Origin: Centipeda noxia ATCC 43541
GTDB lineage: Bacteria; Bacillota; Negativicutes; Selenomonadales; Selenomonadaceae
Direction: 5' to 3'
NCBI RefSeq assembly: GCF_000160555.1
Contig: NZ_GG749283.1
Location: forward strand, 42,402-106,401
Length of the DNA: 64,000 nucleotides
The position numbers and the translations under genes are program-made. Below the pieces are notes generated by a model. The model saw only the letters and a list, made by a program, of their open reading frames with translations, was not told the origin of the DNA and did no database searches. Position 1 is the first letter of the stretch. Each line of letters opens with the position of its first letter. This document shows, one piece after another, positions 7,607-17,967 of this stretch.

Positions 7607-8262
7607 CCCTCTGCCAGCCTCCTCTCAAGATAATGTTTGGCAGATTCGAGCCGATTCAATTTCGGCATACAGATATTGTTGAGAGAGCAGTTCTTGCAGC
7701 CTTTTCGGCGCTTCACGCGCGGGGTATGTCCACTCCGGATATACTGCCGCATTTCCTGTACCAGAACCGGGATCCGCGCTTTCAGTTCGTCCGAAAATGT
7801 GACCTTAACCCGACGGCGAATCTCCCCATAATACAAATATCCGAAGGGGATATCTATCACGAGCATATCCTCAAGACAGAGTGACTGAAGGGTCAGTTGG
7901 AGTACATCCTCCTCCCCCTCCTTGGGCCTTCCTCGCTTATACTCTATTGGGACGACGCGATAACTGCCCTGATAGGAGGGAATACATACTCCCGTAGGAT
8001 CCGCGTGGAATTCGACAACATCGCAGGCTCCGGAAATCCCAATCCGAGGGGATGCTACGCGCATTCCACGCACAATGATCTTATTGCCGCGCTTTTCCTT
8101 GATGTTCTCATCGTGCGCCCTTTCGTGCAGGGCATTCCCCTCAACAGTCAGGACATTTTCCTGCCAATGCTGCTCAAGATGAATCAGCCCCCATTGACGA
8201 GGACAAAAGACATAGTGCTGAATCTCCGAGAGCATGAGATACTCTTCCTCAGCATACCCCAT
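7603..8262 (-). CDS. cas4: CRISPR-associated Cas4 exonuclease
   Basis: Cas4 trims prespacers and selects PAM-containing ends before integration. The 219-residue product has a RecB-type nuclease core (GACDVVEF and VPIEYKRGRP) with an iron-sulphur cluster framed by an N-terminal cysteine (HYVFCPRQW) and a C-terminal cluster GCKNCSLNNIC. The ATG at 8262 is one base after the cas7 stop. A longer frame runs 29 codons into cas7 but is unlikely to be used. A start ten codons later (MLSEIQHY) is also possible. The stop overlaps the cas1 start. Confidence 0.93.
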   Translation of the reverse strand: MGYAEEEYLMLSEIQHYVFCPRQWGLIHLEQHWQENVLTVEGNALHERAHDENIKEKRGNKIIVRGMRVASPRIGISGACDVVEFHADPTGVCIPSYQGSYRVVPIEYKRGRPKEGEEDVLQLTLQSLCLEDMLVIDIPFGYLYYGEIRRRVKVTFSDELKARIPVLVQEMRQYIRSGHTPRVKRRKGCKNCSLNNICMPKLNRLESAKHYLERRLAEG

Positions 8263-8263
8263 A

Positions 8264-9172
8264 TCAATCGACCAAGCTTCCCTCAACATATTTCTCAATG
8301 TGAATGCCGTCAATGGCGTAGAGCGCACTGTCGTCGATGATATAGTCATCCAAATGCGATGGCGTCTCTACCCCATCCTTTTTCTGTGCCGAAACGCTGC
8401 GGTGGATCTTCGCACTCGGTGCACAGCCGGTTTTATTGGCATGCTCAATCCAATAGAAACGGCTCATCTCCATGCTTCCCTCAGGTCGGGCGGACGATGC
8501 ATCATTCTCGAAAATTGTACAGAGAGCTTCCTTGATCTTTTCGGCATCCCCCTCGCTGAACCCCGTCTTTTCCGCCAGCTGGACGTTAATACTGCCCTGG
8601 AATTTATACACGCCAAAGTCTACGCGATACTTCATGCCCATCGTATCCGAGCCTTTCTTATCGCCCGGCTCATTGTTGACGCTCTTCGTGATCTGTATAC
8701 CCGTGATGGTGACAGGATCGAGGCTGACTGCCGTATGAAGGGTCACAGGACCCCGCACGCCGACAGAGACAGCATCAACGCCTTGCTTCTTTGCTTCTTT
8801 GAGCGCAAACACCTGTCCGAACGAACGGACATCTATCCATGCTTTACACGCCTCTTCTGCAAATATACGTGTGCGCCCCTGCTCCTTGTCCTTCATTTTG
8901 AGCGGTTTATCCATCGCAGGGTTTGCCTCGACACGCGATCGAATACTGTCACATCCGTCATCTGCGCGCTCATTGGACTGAACGAGAATTTTTTCGCCTA
9001 TATCCTGTAAGCGATTGCGAAGCTTACGCTTGAGACAGACGTCAGAGATTTCTCCATAGCTGCCGTAATCCGTGCGCGGCTGATTTCCATTCAGGGGGTC
9101 GCCGTTCGGGTTGGAACGCTCCACCGTGATGAATCCGATAAAATCAATTTTCTTCGTTAGTACAGCCATCAT
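8264..9172 (-). CDS. cas7: Type I-C Cascade backbone protein Cas7 (Csd2)
   Basis: Cas7 polymerises along crRNA to form the Cascade backbone. The 302-residue protein has the N-terminal RRM-like segment FIGFITVERSNPNGDP, diagnostic of the Csd2/Csh2 group, and SVGVRGPVTLHTAVSLDPV in the core. A GAGGAGG site precedes two adjacent ATGs (9172 and 9169), and either could be used. It follows cas8c by 17 bases and precedes cas4 by one base. Confidence 0.95.
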   Translation of the reverse strand: MMAVLTKKIDFIGFITVERSNPNGDPLNGNQPRTDYGSYGEISDVCLKRKLRNRLQDIGEKILVQSNERADDGCDSIRSRVEANPAMDKPLKMKDKEQGRTRIFAEEACKAWIDVRSFGQVFALKEAKKQGVDAVSVGVRGPVTLHTAVSLDPVTITGIQITKSVNNEPGDKKGSDTMGMKYRVDFGVYKFQGSINVQLAEKTGFSEGDAEKIKEALCTIFENDASSARPEGSMEMSRFYWIEHANKTGCAPSAKIHRSVSAQKKDGVETPSHLDDYIIDDSALYAIDGIHIEKYVEGSLVD

Positions 9173-9189
9173 GCTTCCTCCTCAGCAAT

Positions 9190-11094
9190 CTAGTTCTCTT
9201 CATTTTTGTTATCCTGTTTCATCGCATAACGCTGACAGGATAGTCCAAGCAAAAATTCCACATTTAATGGAGCGTCTGAGCAAAAATCTTCGTCATGAAA
9301 TGTATTGATAATTTCATCCATAAGATCTTTCTCTTTTGCACCATATTTCTCCCGTTTTTCCTGATACGGCAGAAGCTTTTCCTGCAAAGTTTTCCACGTC
9401 GATGAAGGTCGTGATGAAAATTTCATCATGTAACGCATTGCATTTGTTGTCCGGCTTCCCTTTTCTTCTTTTGTGAATGTCGCCCGCTCCATTTGGTCAG
9501 CGACAGCAAGTAATCGACCAAACAAATAGGAACGATTGGTCTTCTCCTTGTTTAATGCCACTGTGTAAACCTCCTTTTTATAGTTGAGCCGATTGGATAT
9601 AATGGAACAAGCCGGCTCTAAAATCAAATGTTCCCATTCTTCCAGCGGATCACATACTGCTCGTTTAACGACCCGTTGGAAGGCTGTTCGCTCCATGTCA
9701 CTTGGCAATGGAGCCCCTTGTATAATGGAGAAAAATATCCTGTGAAGCTCCATTTTCATCTGCGCATCACTGATATTATCGCCGCGATAGGCGGAAATAA
9801 GCTTACGCGGGCTCGCAACGCCATAATAATGAGGGTACCATTTCTTCTTTTTCTCATCGCAGCCACGCTGCCACCATGCGCTTACAACATGCCATTTCTC
9901 AATGCGCTTCAGAAAATCCTCTCCTGCCATCTCATCGTAGTAGCAGATGGAGAGGCGTCCTGTTGTCGCCGCATCAAGAACCATAACATTGACCTGGCTT
10001 CTCTCTGGTTTTTTAAAGGCGTGTCTGTATCCTTGTATTGATTCCTTTAACGAATCCGACCACTCCCGCATTGTAATAGGAATGGCAGAAGAAGCGTTCC
10101 AGCGCCTTTGAATAAGCCGCACTGTATTGTCAAATGTGGAAGGAAGATCCTGCTGATATCGCCCCCAAGCCAAAAATACACGCCCATTGACATTATATCC
10201 CTGCTCACGAATCAACCATGACAGAGCATTCATTGCTTTCTGCGAACTCTCATATCCAATGGATATACATTCGTTGCTATCAGCAAAACGTCCCCGGAAG
10301 GTAAAGCCTGAATTGTCATTCGAAGATATGATCTTAGCCCCGTCTCCTGCAAAACGAATCCCCTTTGCATGTTTTCCTATGATATGTATATATTCACCGG
10401 ATGCATAACAAAGTTTTTTTCCCGTATTTGAAAGCTGCTGAAAGATAAATCCCTGATATTTCTTTTGCAGCACCGTATCCTTCCATAGCTCCGGGCACGT
10501 ATCCCCCTGCAGTTCGACACGAAAGCGCACCACACATTTTAAAACACTAGCCGAAGTCGCTTGGAAAATAAGAGGTTTTTCCTTGTCCTTATTCTCCCAC
10601 TTCTCTATAATACCTCCAGCTTTATCTTTGTGAAGGACTTTTTTATCAACCAAATCCTGAATCATATCGTGTTCTGAGACGTAACGATATACAGCCCATA
10701 CCTTAGGATCAGAATACTTCGATTCTGCCCATAACTTGAGTTGTTTCACATATTGCTTATAGGGATTCTTTTTTTCATCTTGTTCCACAGTGGCGTACTT
10801 ACCATAATCTCTTGCGATATAGGAGAGATTGTCATGCAGAGGATGCGGAAATACCCCCTTTCCAGATCTGGATGCCGAATCTGGTGTACATGGAATCAGT
10901 GTCGGCTGATCTTCCTTCAACAGGACTTCGCAGTGAAGAAGCTTACCTTCTCCATTCACCGCAATCTCAATCTGTGCATTCTGGATAATATGTCCCACGG
11001 GAGGAAGCAGCGCTTTCATCCCACCAACACCAGATCTTCCAGCAAAACGTTCGTTTTCATTGTACGTCTGCACCAACTGCTCCATCCAGCTCAT
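9190..11094 (-). CDS. cas8c: Type I-C Cascade large subunit Cas8c (Csd1)
   Basis: Cas8c recognises the PAM and helps open target DNA in type I-C Cascade. The 634-residue product starts [19 protein letters not shown], contains [13 protein letters not shown] in the middle, and ends with the helical region [16 protein letters not shown] typical of Csd1 C-termini. An internal start there often makes the small Cas11c subunit in this subtype; none can be assigned with certainty here. Its start overlaps cas5 as ATGA. Base composition is more AT-rich than the housekeeping neighbours. Confidence 0.93.
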   Translation of the reverse strand: MSWMEQLVQTYNENERFAGRSGVGGMKALLPPVGHIIQNAQIEIAVNGEGKLLHCEVLLKEDQPTLIPCTPDSASRSGKGVFPHPLHDNLSYIARDYGKYATVEQDEKKNPYKQYVKQLKLWAESKYSDPKVWAVYRYVSEHDMIQDLVDKKVLHKDKAGGIIEKWENKDKEKPLIFQATSASVLKCVVRFRVELQGDTCPELWKDTVLQKKYQGFIFQQLSNTGKKLCYASGEYIHIIGKHAKGIRFAGDGAKIISSNDNSGFTFRGRFADSNECISIGYESSQKAMNALSWLIREQGYNVNGRVFLAWGRYQQDLPSTFDNTVRLIQRRWNASSAIPITMREWSDSLKESIQGYRHAFKKPERSQVNVMVLDAATTGRLSICYYDEMAGEDFLKRIEKWHVVSAWWQRGCDEKKKKWYPHYYGVASPRKLISAYRGDNISDAQMKMELHRIFFSIIQGAPLPSDMERTAFQRVVKRAVCDPLEEWEHLILEPACSIISNRLNYKKEVYTVALNKEKTNRSYLFGRLLAVADQMERATFTKEEKGSRTTNAMRYMMKFSSRPSSTWKTLQEKLLPYQEKREKYGAKEKDLMDEIINTFHDEDFCSDAPLNVEFLLGLSCQRYAMKQDNKNEEN

Positions 11095-11810
11095 AAATGC
11101 CCTCCTTCCAACTGTTTTTCTTCCTCTTCAGCAAAGAAGACATTGTCTGCATCAAATTGTTTCGTTCTCACCTCGCGAATATCTCGCACCATCTCACACT
11201 TCTCAGGGCGGCGAAAGTGTATAATTCCTTTTTTCATGGTCGGCTTCCAAAAACGAACTTGCAGTTTATCTTCTCCCGTTTCATCAGGGTAGTTAAAGCC
11301 ATGCAGCATAATGCCAAGCGGCAATTCATCTACATTGTCGTAATAGCCTTTCCCCACGCCATACTTCACAGGCTCTACATAGCCCTGACATTCCCGTGTA
11401 CCGAGGAAGATATCCCGCCGTCCACCGCGCTCCACCATCCGCTTTGCGATGTTGTGGTGCTTATGCTCATCTCGATCTTCCTTGAGTTCCTCCCGGTGCA
11501 TATTGAACTCAAAATGTGCGCGCACCTGATAGCAGACATCACTCAGGTACTTGTAGTAAGAGAGATCATTCCCACTGTCTCCATACTTTAATGGCTTCAC
11601 GCCGCGGACTTGTGTTGTAATCCGCTTCATCACACGAACCTCATCAATAAACCAAATAATGGTGGGTTTCCAGTAAATACTTTCGGTGATTCCCTTCAGC
11701 GCCTGATACGTTGGTACAGAATAGGAGGCTTTCTCTCCACCGATCTTTGTAATTGGATCCGTAAAAAGCGCCATCCTACCATATACCTGAAATTCGATTG
11801 AATTTCTCAT
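11091..11810 (-). CDS. cas5c: Type I-C crRNA endonuclease and Cascade subunit Cas5 (Cas5d)
   Basis: In type I-C systems, which lack Cas6, Cas5d cuts the pre-crRNA within each repeat and holds the 5' handle. The 239-residue protein begins [19 protein letters not shown] and contains [18 protein letters not shown], followed by [16 protein letters not shown] and [17 protein letters not shown]. These provide the Tyr, Lys and His residues expected of the catalytic site. It lies between cas3 and cas8c. The absence of any cas6 in the cluster fits this role. Confidence 0.94.
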   Translation of the reverse strand: MRNSIEFQVYGRMALFTDPITKIGGEKASYSVPTYQALKGITESIYWKPTIIWFIDEVRVMKRITTQVRGVKPLKYGDSGNDLSYYKYLSDVCYQVRAHFEFNMHREELKEDRDEHKHHNIAKRMVERGGRRDIFLGTRECQGYVEPVKYGVGKGYYDNVDELPLGIMLHGFNYPDETGEDKLQVRFWKPTMKKGIIHFRRPEKCEMVRDIREVRTKQFDADNVFFAEEEEKQLEGGHL

Positions 11811-11822
11811 GCGTTCACCTCC

Positions 11823-14243
11823 TCAAACCATACAATAATCATTCTGCTGCTCCTCCAGTTGCACCCCGAAATTTTCACTATAATATTCCTTTCTTAAGGC
11901 AATCACCCCGCTTTCCGTTCGCCAAACAGCGCCCCATGCTTCAAGATGTTGGATTTCATAAGAAAAGAGATTTACTGCATATTGCTGTGCCTGCTTCATC
12001 TCCCTGAAAAAAACTTTCTTATCCGCTGTCTTTCCATCAAATAATGGAATAAGGGAATCTCCATCCTTATAGGGCACAAGAACACTCTCCGTATAGGTAT
12101 CAATAACCTCAAACATATTGCCTGCATCGTGAAATGCTTGCATAAAGTACAAATCTATCTTATCCCCACGACCTTGGCATGCATTCCAACCTGCATTGTT
12201 TGCGCTCAAAAGATCGAAGATGGTATTGCGTCCCTTGATCGGATAACACATTTCCTTTTCCGTATGGTCTCTATAAAACCGCCGGAAATACTCATCCATA
12301 ATTTGGGGTGTTACAATTTCATTTTCCATTTGTTGATACAACATGATCTGTGCGATCTTTTTTCCCTGTTGTATGTCCTTAAGATTGCTGAGATTTTCTT
12401 GTTCCAACGTAAAGAGCCGAACGATCCCGCGCTCCATCTCCCCATGGCGGTTGCAGCGTCCCGCCGCCTGTGCGATGGAGGAGAATCCAGCAAGAGCACG
12501 ATAGACTACAGGAAAGGATACATCAACCCCCGCCTCAATGAGCTGCGTGCTGATACAGATAAGCCGCTGCTCTGGATATTCCTGGCGAGTATCAAGCTCT
12601 TCCCGCACAGTACGCAGGACCTCCTTACGGTGGGCAGGGCACATTTTCGTACTGAGATGCACAACATGAATATCTCGTTCCGAAATCTGCGCAAGTTCAG
12701 AGACTTTCTCATAGAGGCTGCGCGCCTGTTCCGTGAGGTTCACGATGCAAAGGACATCACCGATCTCCTCCGCACTATGCACGATTTCTCCGGCAATTTC
12801 ATTAATGGAAACACCGCCATCCTCACAGATATTCTTAATCTGCACTCTTTGGAAGCCCTCAAACACCTCTGCTAAATCGCTCGTAAGATCCGCATTATCC
12901 CTCATCTCAATCGGAACATCCAACTGTTCCAGCGGTGGTTGAGTCGCCGTGCAAAGAAGCGCGGTGACACGACACAAATCTTTAAGAAAGTTCATTGCTG
13001 CGTTGAAGAGATAAGTACAGCGAATAGGAAGCGTCTGAATCTCATCAAAAATAATGATGCTGTCCTCCAGCGCATGCAGCCTGCGCAAGGAGCTGTTGCC
13101 GCCCGCAAACACAGTGTTCAGAAACTGCACCTGCGTCGTAAAGATGACCGGAACATCCCATCGCTCCGTAAGGATGCGCCGAAAGTCCATACTCTCAGTA
13201 TCTTCCCCATCGTCCTCCGTGATGACATTGGAGTGATGTTCCAGAATCGCCTCATCCATGTGGAAAATATCACGAATCTCCTTGACGTTCTGATCGATGA
13301 TCGAGGTATAAGGAATGACAACAACAATTCTTTTTTTATTGTATTTCTGCGCATGACGCAGGGCAAACCGCATACTTGCAAGGGTCTTGCCACCGCCCGT
13401 TGGAACGCATAACCTGAAAATCCCAGGGCTCTCGTCACCTGATTCGAGGCAGTCATCGCTGATCTTTTGACGAAGCCGAGCAATTTTCTCTGCCTTTGGC
13501 TCTGGAGGAATGGAAAATCCGGTAAGTTTCTGCTCCAACTTATCAGAGAAGTCCGCCCAGATCTCGGCCGTGTCCCATTCGTCCGTCAACGGTTTTTCAA
13601 GTTCGAACTCCGCACTATCCAGCCGATCAGCATCAACGAGCATACTGAGCAGCAGCTTATGCACCATGCCCCAGTAAAAATGATACTTCTCGCCCCTCTC
13701 CGGATCAAGCGCCGTAATCTTTGCATCAAGTACAGTAAATTCATGGACAGCATGCTCAAAAAGCAAATCAAGCTCTGATTCCGAGATGACTGTATCATAA
13801 TAATAGGAAAGATCGACATTCGGCACATCTATTTTCTCCATGCGCCGCAGAAAATCAGACGTTCCATCTTCACCAAGATAGTTCATCAGCCCTGTATGAT
13901 GTGAGAAAATCACGAGTGCTGCTATATGTACTGTAAGCAGTCCATCGACATCCCTATCACCATATCGCCTCATCAAGAGCTGACCGCCCGCTGTGGAATG
14001 ATCTACCTTTTTCCCCTCGTTATAATTCCCCGGCTTTCGGCACCAGTCAAGATAATCGGCGAACTCTTTCGTGCACTTGCCAAGATCATGCAGCACGCCG
14101 ATCAGCCGTGCAGTCGCCGATAAGCCGATCCCCGCAGCAGATGCCGCCATGAGGTCCCCCACGCGCAGGAGATGGGCACGCATGGTCTGCTTCGCTGATC
14201 CGTCGCGTCGGATATGAGCAAGATACTGTTTCATCTCTATCAC
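11823..14243 (-). CDS. cas3: CRISPR-associated helicase-nuclease Cas3, type I-C
   Basis: Cas3 is recruited by target-bound Cascade and unwinds and shreds the DNA. The 806-residue protein joins an N-terminal HD nuclease (H52-D53 in VLHDLGK, D81-H82, H115-H116) to a superfamily 2 helicase. The helicase has Walker A PTGGGKT (281-287), the DEIQ box (400-403), motif III LCTATQPP, and QAAGRCNRHG as motif VI. All catalytic motifs are intact. It is the first gene of the cas operon. A terminator of the preceding gene lies upstream, so the operon must start within about 70 AT-rich bases, where I see no clear promoter. Confidence 0.96.
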   Translation of the reverse strand: MIEMKQYLAHIRRDGSAKQTMRAHLLRVGDLMAASAAGIGLSATARLIGVLHDLGKCTKEFADYLDWCRKPGNYNEGKKVDHSTAGGQLLMRRYGDRDVDGLLTVHIAALVIFSHHTGLMNYLGEDGTSDFLRRMEKIDVPNVDLSYYYDTVISESELDLLFEHAVHEFTVLDAKITALDPERGEKYHFYWGMVHKLLLSMLVDADRLDSAEFELEKPLTDEWDTAEIWADFSDKLEQKLTGFSIPPEPKAEKIARLRQKISDDCLESGDESPGIFRLCVPTGGGKTLASMRFALRHAQKYNKKRIVVVIPYTSIIDQNVKEIRDIFHMDEAILEHHSNVITEDDGEDTESMDFRRILTERWDVPVIFTTQVQFLNTVFAGGNSSLRRLHALEDSIIIFDEIQTLPIRCTYLFNAAMNFLKDLCRVTALLCTATQPPLEQLDVPIEMRDNADLTSDLAEVFEGFQRVQIKNICEDGGVSINEIAGEIVHSAEEIGDVLCIVNLTEQARSLYEKVSELAQISERDIHVVHLSTKMCPAHRKEVLRTVREELDTRQEYPEQRLICISTQLIEAGVDVSFPVVYRALAGFSSIAQAAGRCNRHGEMERGIVRLFTLEQENLSNLKDIQQGKKIAQIMLYQQMENEIVTPQIMDEYFRRFYRDHTEKEMCYPIKGRNTIFDLLSANNAGWNACQGRGDKIDLYFMQAFHDAGNMFEVIDTYTESVLVPYKDGDSLIPLFDGKTADKKVFFREMKQAQQYAVNLFSYEIQHLEAWGAVWRTESGVIALRKEYYSENFGVQLEEQQNDYCMV

Positions 14244-14313
14244 ACTCCGCCTATATATTTCTACATATCTTCTGAATCTCCTGTTATTTTCTTTTATTTC
14301 TTTAATATTATTT

Positions 14314-14358
14314 AAAAATATACCCCCTCGTATGCCTTACGGTATCCAAGGGAGTATA
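14314..14358 (-). terminator. Terminator after the transaldolase-family gene
   Basis: On the minus strand TATACTCCCTTGGAT pairs with ATACGAGGGGGTATA (one mismatch, two G-U pairs), followed by TTTTT. It starts 26 bases after the stop at 14384 and isolates that gene from cas3. Confidence 0.78.
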
Positions 14359-14383
14359 TAAAACCTAGAATGAAAACTCTATA

Positions 14384-15067
14384 TCATTCATCCAACTCGG
14401 TCAGCATCTTGCCTCCGTAGAGATCTGACCAATCATCCGCAAATACTTGAATGGCATCTGTTACAACCTTCTTAGCAAAAATCTCGCGCAGAATATTCGG
14501 ACTGACAGTGACGGAGTGCGCGCCTGCGAGGATGGCGCGGTCGATCTGAGCAGGCTGTTTGAAGCTCGCCGCCAGAATCTCCGTCTCATAGCCGTAATGA
14601 TTGATGATGCCGGCGATGCTGCCGATAACATTCGCAGCATCGACGCCAAGCGCCTCCATGCGGTTGAAATACGGAGCGATGCAGTCCGCCCCTGCCTCGA
14701 GTGCGATGAATGCCTGGTCCATTCCGTAGACCGCCGTCGCTGTCACGTTCGCCCCCTGCCGCTTGAGCGCCTTGATGACCTTGACGCCCGCGAAGTCGAC
14801 GGGAACTTTGATGAATACCTTCTCATCCACATGACGGAACACAGCTTCCGCGTCACGCATCATGCCGTCGTAGTTCCGTGCCGTCACCTGAATATGCAGC
14901 GGACGCAGACTGCCGATGATTGTGCGAATCTCACGCATATGAGCAAAGAACGGAACCGCACCTTCCCTCTTCACAATAGTGGGGTTGCTCGTCACGCCCG
15001 CAATAGGCAGATATTCGGAGAGTTCACGGATCTCGTCGAGGTTTGCAGTGTCGAGTAGATATTTCAT
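14384..15067 (-). CDS. Fructose-6-phosphate aldolase / transaldolase family protein
   Basis: This is a short transaldolase-type class I aldolase of 227 residues forming a TIM barrel. It begins MKYLLDTANLDEIRE and has GVTSNPTIVKREG and VFIKVPVDFAGVKVIK. Lys87 in FIKVP is the Schiff-base lysine, and SVTVSPNILREI closes the phosphate site. The length fits the FSA/TalC subgroup rather than long transaldolases. The ATG at 15067 is preferred over an upstream in-frame start because the family alignment begins there. Whether it acts as aldolase or transaldolase cannot be read from sequence alone. It is transcribed separately from the trp genes, which end in a terminator. Confidence 0.88.
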   Translation of the reverse strand: MKYLLDTANLDEIRELSEYLPIAGVTSNPTIVKREGAVPFFAHMREIRTIIGSLRPLHIQVTARNYDGMMRDAEAVFRHVDEKVFIKVPVDFAGVKVIKALKRQGANVTATAVYGMDQAFIALEAGADCIAPYFNRMEALGVDAANVIGSIAGIINHYGYETEILAASFKQPAQIDRAILAGAHSVTVSPNILREIFAKKVVTDAIQVFADDWSDLYGGKMLTELDE

Positions 15068-15093
15068 TGTCACAGCCCTTTCAAAATAAGCAC

Positions 15094-15126
15094 AAAAGCC
15101 CACCCGACCAATGGCAGGTGAGCTTT
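15094..15126 (-). terminator. Terminator of trpF-trpC-trpB-trpA
   Basis: On the minus strand AAAGCTCACC pairs with GGTGGGCTTT and runs into TTTTG. It starts 10 bases after the trpA stop. It lies inside the leader of the next gene, whose ATG is only 27 bases further on. Confidence 0.75.
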
Positions 15127-15135
15127 GCGGTTGAT

Positions 15136-15921
15136 TTACGCATCCAATGCCTTGCGCATAGCGGCAATCAGCTGGATGCCGCCGTTGATGTCGCCGTCGA
15201 TGATATGCTTCACCACGGCGCTGCCGACAATGACGCCGTCTGCCTGCTTGCCCGCACGCGCCGCCGCCTCAGGCGTACCGATGCCGAAACCGATGGCAAG
15301 CGGCACATCCGTATAACGGCGCGCGGCCTTGCAGACACCCCCGATGATGGAGTAGTCGATCTCCTTAACACCCGTGACGCCATAATTCGAGATGCAGTAA
15401 ATAAAGCCGCGCGCATCTTTGCATGTCTCCTGCATGCGCTCTTCGGTCGTGCCGGGCGTAATGAACTCGGTGAGGGTAAAGTCATGCGCGGCGCAGATGC
15501 GGCGCATATCGGCAGACTCCTCATGCGGCACGTCAGGGAAGATCACGCCGTCCATGCCTGCCGCCTTGAAATCCGCGACAAATTTCTCAAAGCCATAGTG
15601 GTTCACCATGTTGATGTAGCCCATGCCGATGAGCGGGATCTCGGAGTGTTTGCGGATCTCCTTGACGATCTCGAGCGCTTTTTTCATCGTCATTCCGTTC
15701 TTCAGCGCAATGACACTTGCCTCCTGAATAACGGGACCGTCCGCCATCGGATCGGAGAACGGCAAACCGAGCTCAATCACATCCGCACCCGCCTCCTCGG
15801 CACGGCGTACAATATCGACAGTCGCTTCCGCGCTCGGGCAACCCGCTGTGACGTAAATATAGAGCCCTGTTCTTCCTTCCGCACGAAGCTTTGCGAGTTT
15901 TTCATCCAGACGCTTGCTCAT
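15136..15921 (-). CDS. trpA: Tryptophan synthase alpha chain
   Basis: TrpA cleaves indole-3-glycerol phosphate and channels indole to TrpB. The 261-residue TIM barrel starts [20 protein letters not shown]. It has the catalytic glutamate in [16 protein letters not shown], the Asp in [12 protein letters not shown], and [10 protein letters not shown] as the phosphate-binding loop. Its ATG overlaps the trpB stop (ATGA), matching the alpha2-beta2 complex. It is the last gene of the trpFCBA unit. Confidence 0.97.
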   Translation of the reverse strand: MSKRLDEKLAKLRAEGRTGLYIYVTAGCPSAEATVDIVRRAEEAGADVIELGLPFSDPMADGPVIQEASVIALKNGMTMKKALEIVKEIRKHSEIPLIGMGYINMVNHYGFEKFVADFKAAGMDGVIFPDVPHEESADMRRICAAHDFTLTEFITPGTTEERMQETCKDARGFIYCISNYGVTGVKEIDYSIIGGVCKAARRYTDVPLAIGFGIGTPEAAARAGKQADGVIVGSAVVKHIIDGDINGGIQLIAAMRKALDA

Positions 15922-17105
15922 ACGATCTCCTCCCCCAGCTCCTTTGCGACCATCTGCACATCCTTATCGCCGCGTCCCGAGAGACAGACAACGATATTCT
16001 CGCCCGCCTTCGTCTCGGGCATGAGTTTTTCGAGATATGCAAGTGCGTGTGAACTTTCAAGTGCAGGAATAATGCCTTCGATGCGCGACAGACGCTGGAA
16101 CGCCGCAAGTGCTTCCTGATCGGTTACAGAAACATAGGCAACAATTCCCTCATCCTTGAAGAAGGAGTGCTCGGGGCCGACACCAGGGTAGTCCAGTCCT
16201 GCCGAAATGCTGTATGCCTCGATCACCTGTCCGTCCTCGTTCTGGAGGAGATAGCTGTATGCGCCATGAAGGATGCCGGGCGTGCCCGCACCGCTGAGCG
16301 TCTTGGCGTTGTCTCCGTCTGCATCGCCGCGTCCGCCGCCCTCGACGCAGAACTTCTTGACATCTGCATCATTGCGGAAATCGTAGAAGGTCCCGATCGC
16401 ATTGCTGCCGCCGCCGATGCAGGCAACGAGGTAGTCGGGGTTGCCGTCGAACGTATCCTTTGCCTGTGCGCGGATCTCCTCACCGATGACTTTCTGGAAG
16501 TCGCGCACCATCTCCGGATACGGATGCGGACCGACCGCAGAACCGATGACATAGTAGGTGTCCGTGATGTTCGTCGCCCAGTAGCGAATCGCCTCACTCG
16601 TTGCATCCTTGAGCGTGCCCGTGCCGCTCGATACAGGGATGACCGTCGCCCCCAGGAGACGCATGCGGAACACGTTGAGCCGTTGACGCTCGACATCGAC
16701 CACTCCCATGAAAATGTGGCACTCCATACCGAAGAGGGCCGCGACCGTTGCCGTCGCAACACCATGTTGGCCTGCGCCCGTCTCCGCGACGATGCGTTTC
16801 TTGCCCATGCGCTTGGCGAGGAGCGCCTGCCCGAGTGCGTTATTGATCTTATGCGCGCCCGTATGCAGCAAATCCTCACGCTTGAGATAGATATTCGCCT
16901 TGCCGTAGTGCTTCGTCAGCCGCTCAGCAAAGTACAGATTCGTCGGACGTCCCGCATACTCTCTCAGATAGCCGCGGAACTCTGTGAGAAACTCCTCGTC
17001 TTCACGATATTTCAGATAGGCCTCTTCCAGTTCATTCAGGGCAGGCATCGCGATCTCGGGCACATACTGTCCGCCATAGCTGCCGAATCTTCCCTTCTTG
17101 CTCAT
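15918..17105 (-). CDS. trpB: Tryptophan synthase beta chain
   Basis: TrpB joins indole and serine with PLP. The 395-residue protein begins [20 protein letters not shown]. Lys86 in [13 protein letters not shown] binds [11 protein letters not shown] is the phosphate loop, and [17 protein letters not shown] is the C-terminal signature. Length matches canonical TrpB1. It starts three bases after the trpC stop and overlaps trpA. Confidence 0.98.
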   Translation of the reverse strand: MSKKGRFGSYGGQYVPEIAMPALNELEEAYLKYREDEEFLTEFRGYLREYAGRPTNLYFAERLTKHYGKANIYLKREDLLHTGAHKINNALGQALLAKRMGKKRIVAETGAGQHGVATATVAALFGMECHIFMGVVDVERQRLNVFRMRLLGATVIPVSSGTGTLKDATSEAIRYWATNITDTYYVIGSAVGPHPYPEMVRDFQKVIGEEIRAQAKDTFDGNPDYLVACIGGGSNAIGTFYDFRNDADVKKFCVEGGGRGDADGDNAKTLSGAGTPGILHGAYSYLLQNEDGQVIEAYSISAGLDYPGVGPEHSFFKDEGIVAYVSVTDQEALAAFQRLSRIEGIIPALESSHALAYLEKLMPETKAGENIVVCLSGRGDKDVQMVAKELGEEIV

Positions 17106-17108
17106 ATA

Positions 17109-17894
17109 TCATTGCTCCTTTATTCCAACTTCGGATAGCTCTCTCGCAAATGCACCGATATCGGCAGCACGCACAAGCCCTTCGCCCACAAGGACGCCCT
17201 TGCAGCCCGCCTCATGGACGAGCACAGCATCCTCCCGCGAGAAAATACCGCTCTCGCTGATGATGGTGCGGCTCATGTCTGCATACGGCAGGAGATCGAG
17301 CGTCGTTTGAACGCTCGTCTCAAAGGTCACAAGATTGCGGTTGTTGATGCCGATAAACTCCGCCGGTGTCGCCTGCGCGATCTCAAGATCAGCGCGGTCA
17401 TGCACCTCGACAAGGGCATCCATCCCGAGGCTCCATGTGAGATAGAGCAGCTCTTTCAGCTCCTCGGGCGTCAGGATGCGTACGATCAGCAACACGGCAT
17501 CCGCACCGAGGGCACGCGCCTCGTAGACTTGATACGGGTCAATGATGAAGTCCTTGCGCAGGAGCGGCGTATCCACACGCGCACGCACCGCTGCAAAGTC
17601 CTCGTTGCTCCCGAGGAAGTGCGGATCGGTATGCACGGAGAGCACCGTTGCGCCCGCCGCCGTATAGATATCGGCAAGTTCCATGACGCTGTGCGAGCTC
17701 GTCAGTCGCCCCTTCGCCGGCGACTGCAGTTTGCATTCTGCAATCAGTCCCCAGCCCCGCCATCGGAAGTGCTCCGCCATGCGAAACGTACCGCATGAGA
17801 GGGTTGATTTCAATTCATCAAGCGGCACGGATCTCTTTGCTGCTGCTACAATATCGCGCTTCTTTGCAACGATCTCGGCCAGTATATCGCGCAC
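17109..17894 (-). CDS. trpC: Indole-3-glycerol phosphate synthase
   Basis: TrpC closes the indole ring from carboxyphenylamino-deoxyribulose phosphate. The 261-residue barrel contains LIAECKLQSPAKG (catalytic lysine), TPLLRKDFIIDPYQVYEA, FIGINNRNLVTFE and IISESGIFSREDA. The start is taken as GTG at 17894 behind AGGAGG, giving a protein that begins (M)RDILAEIVAKK as family members do. A start 12 codons upstream would add a non-conserved arginine-rich piece. It lies 73 bases after trpF, with no terminator between them. Confidence 0.95.
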   Translation of the reverse strand: MRDILAEIVAKKRDIVAAAKRSVPLDELKSTLSCGTFRMAEHFRWRGWGLIAECKLQSPAKGRLTSSHSVMELADIYTAAGATVLSVHTDPHFLGSNEDFAAVRARVDTPLLRKDFIIDPYQVYEARALGADAVLLIVRILTPEELKELLYLTWSLGMDALVEVHDRADLEIAQATPAEFIGINNRNLVTFETSVQTTLDLLPYADMSRTIISESGIFSREDAVLVHEAGCKGVLVGEGLVRAADIGAFARELSEVGIKEQ

Positions 17895-17967
17895 GCTGCA
17901 CCTCCTTCCGGCTCTTACGCTGTCCGGCATATTCTCCTATCTTAGTGGAGGATATCCCATTTGTCAA

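Noticed and set aside
15043..17138. Long rightward frames opposite trpA and trpB
   Set aside because: Antisense shadows of well-conserved tryptophan synthase genes.
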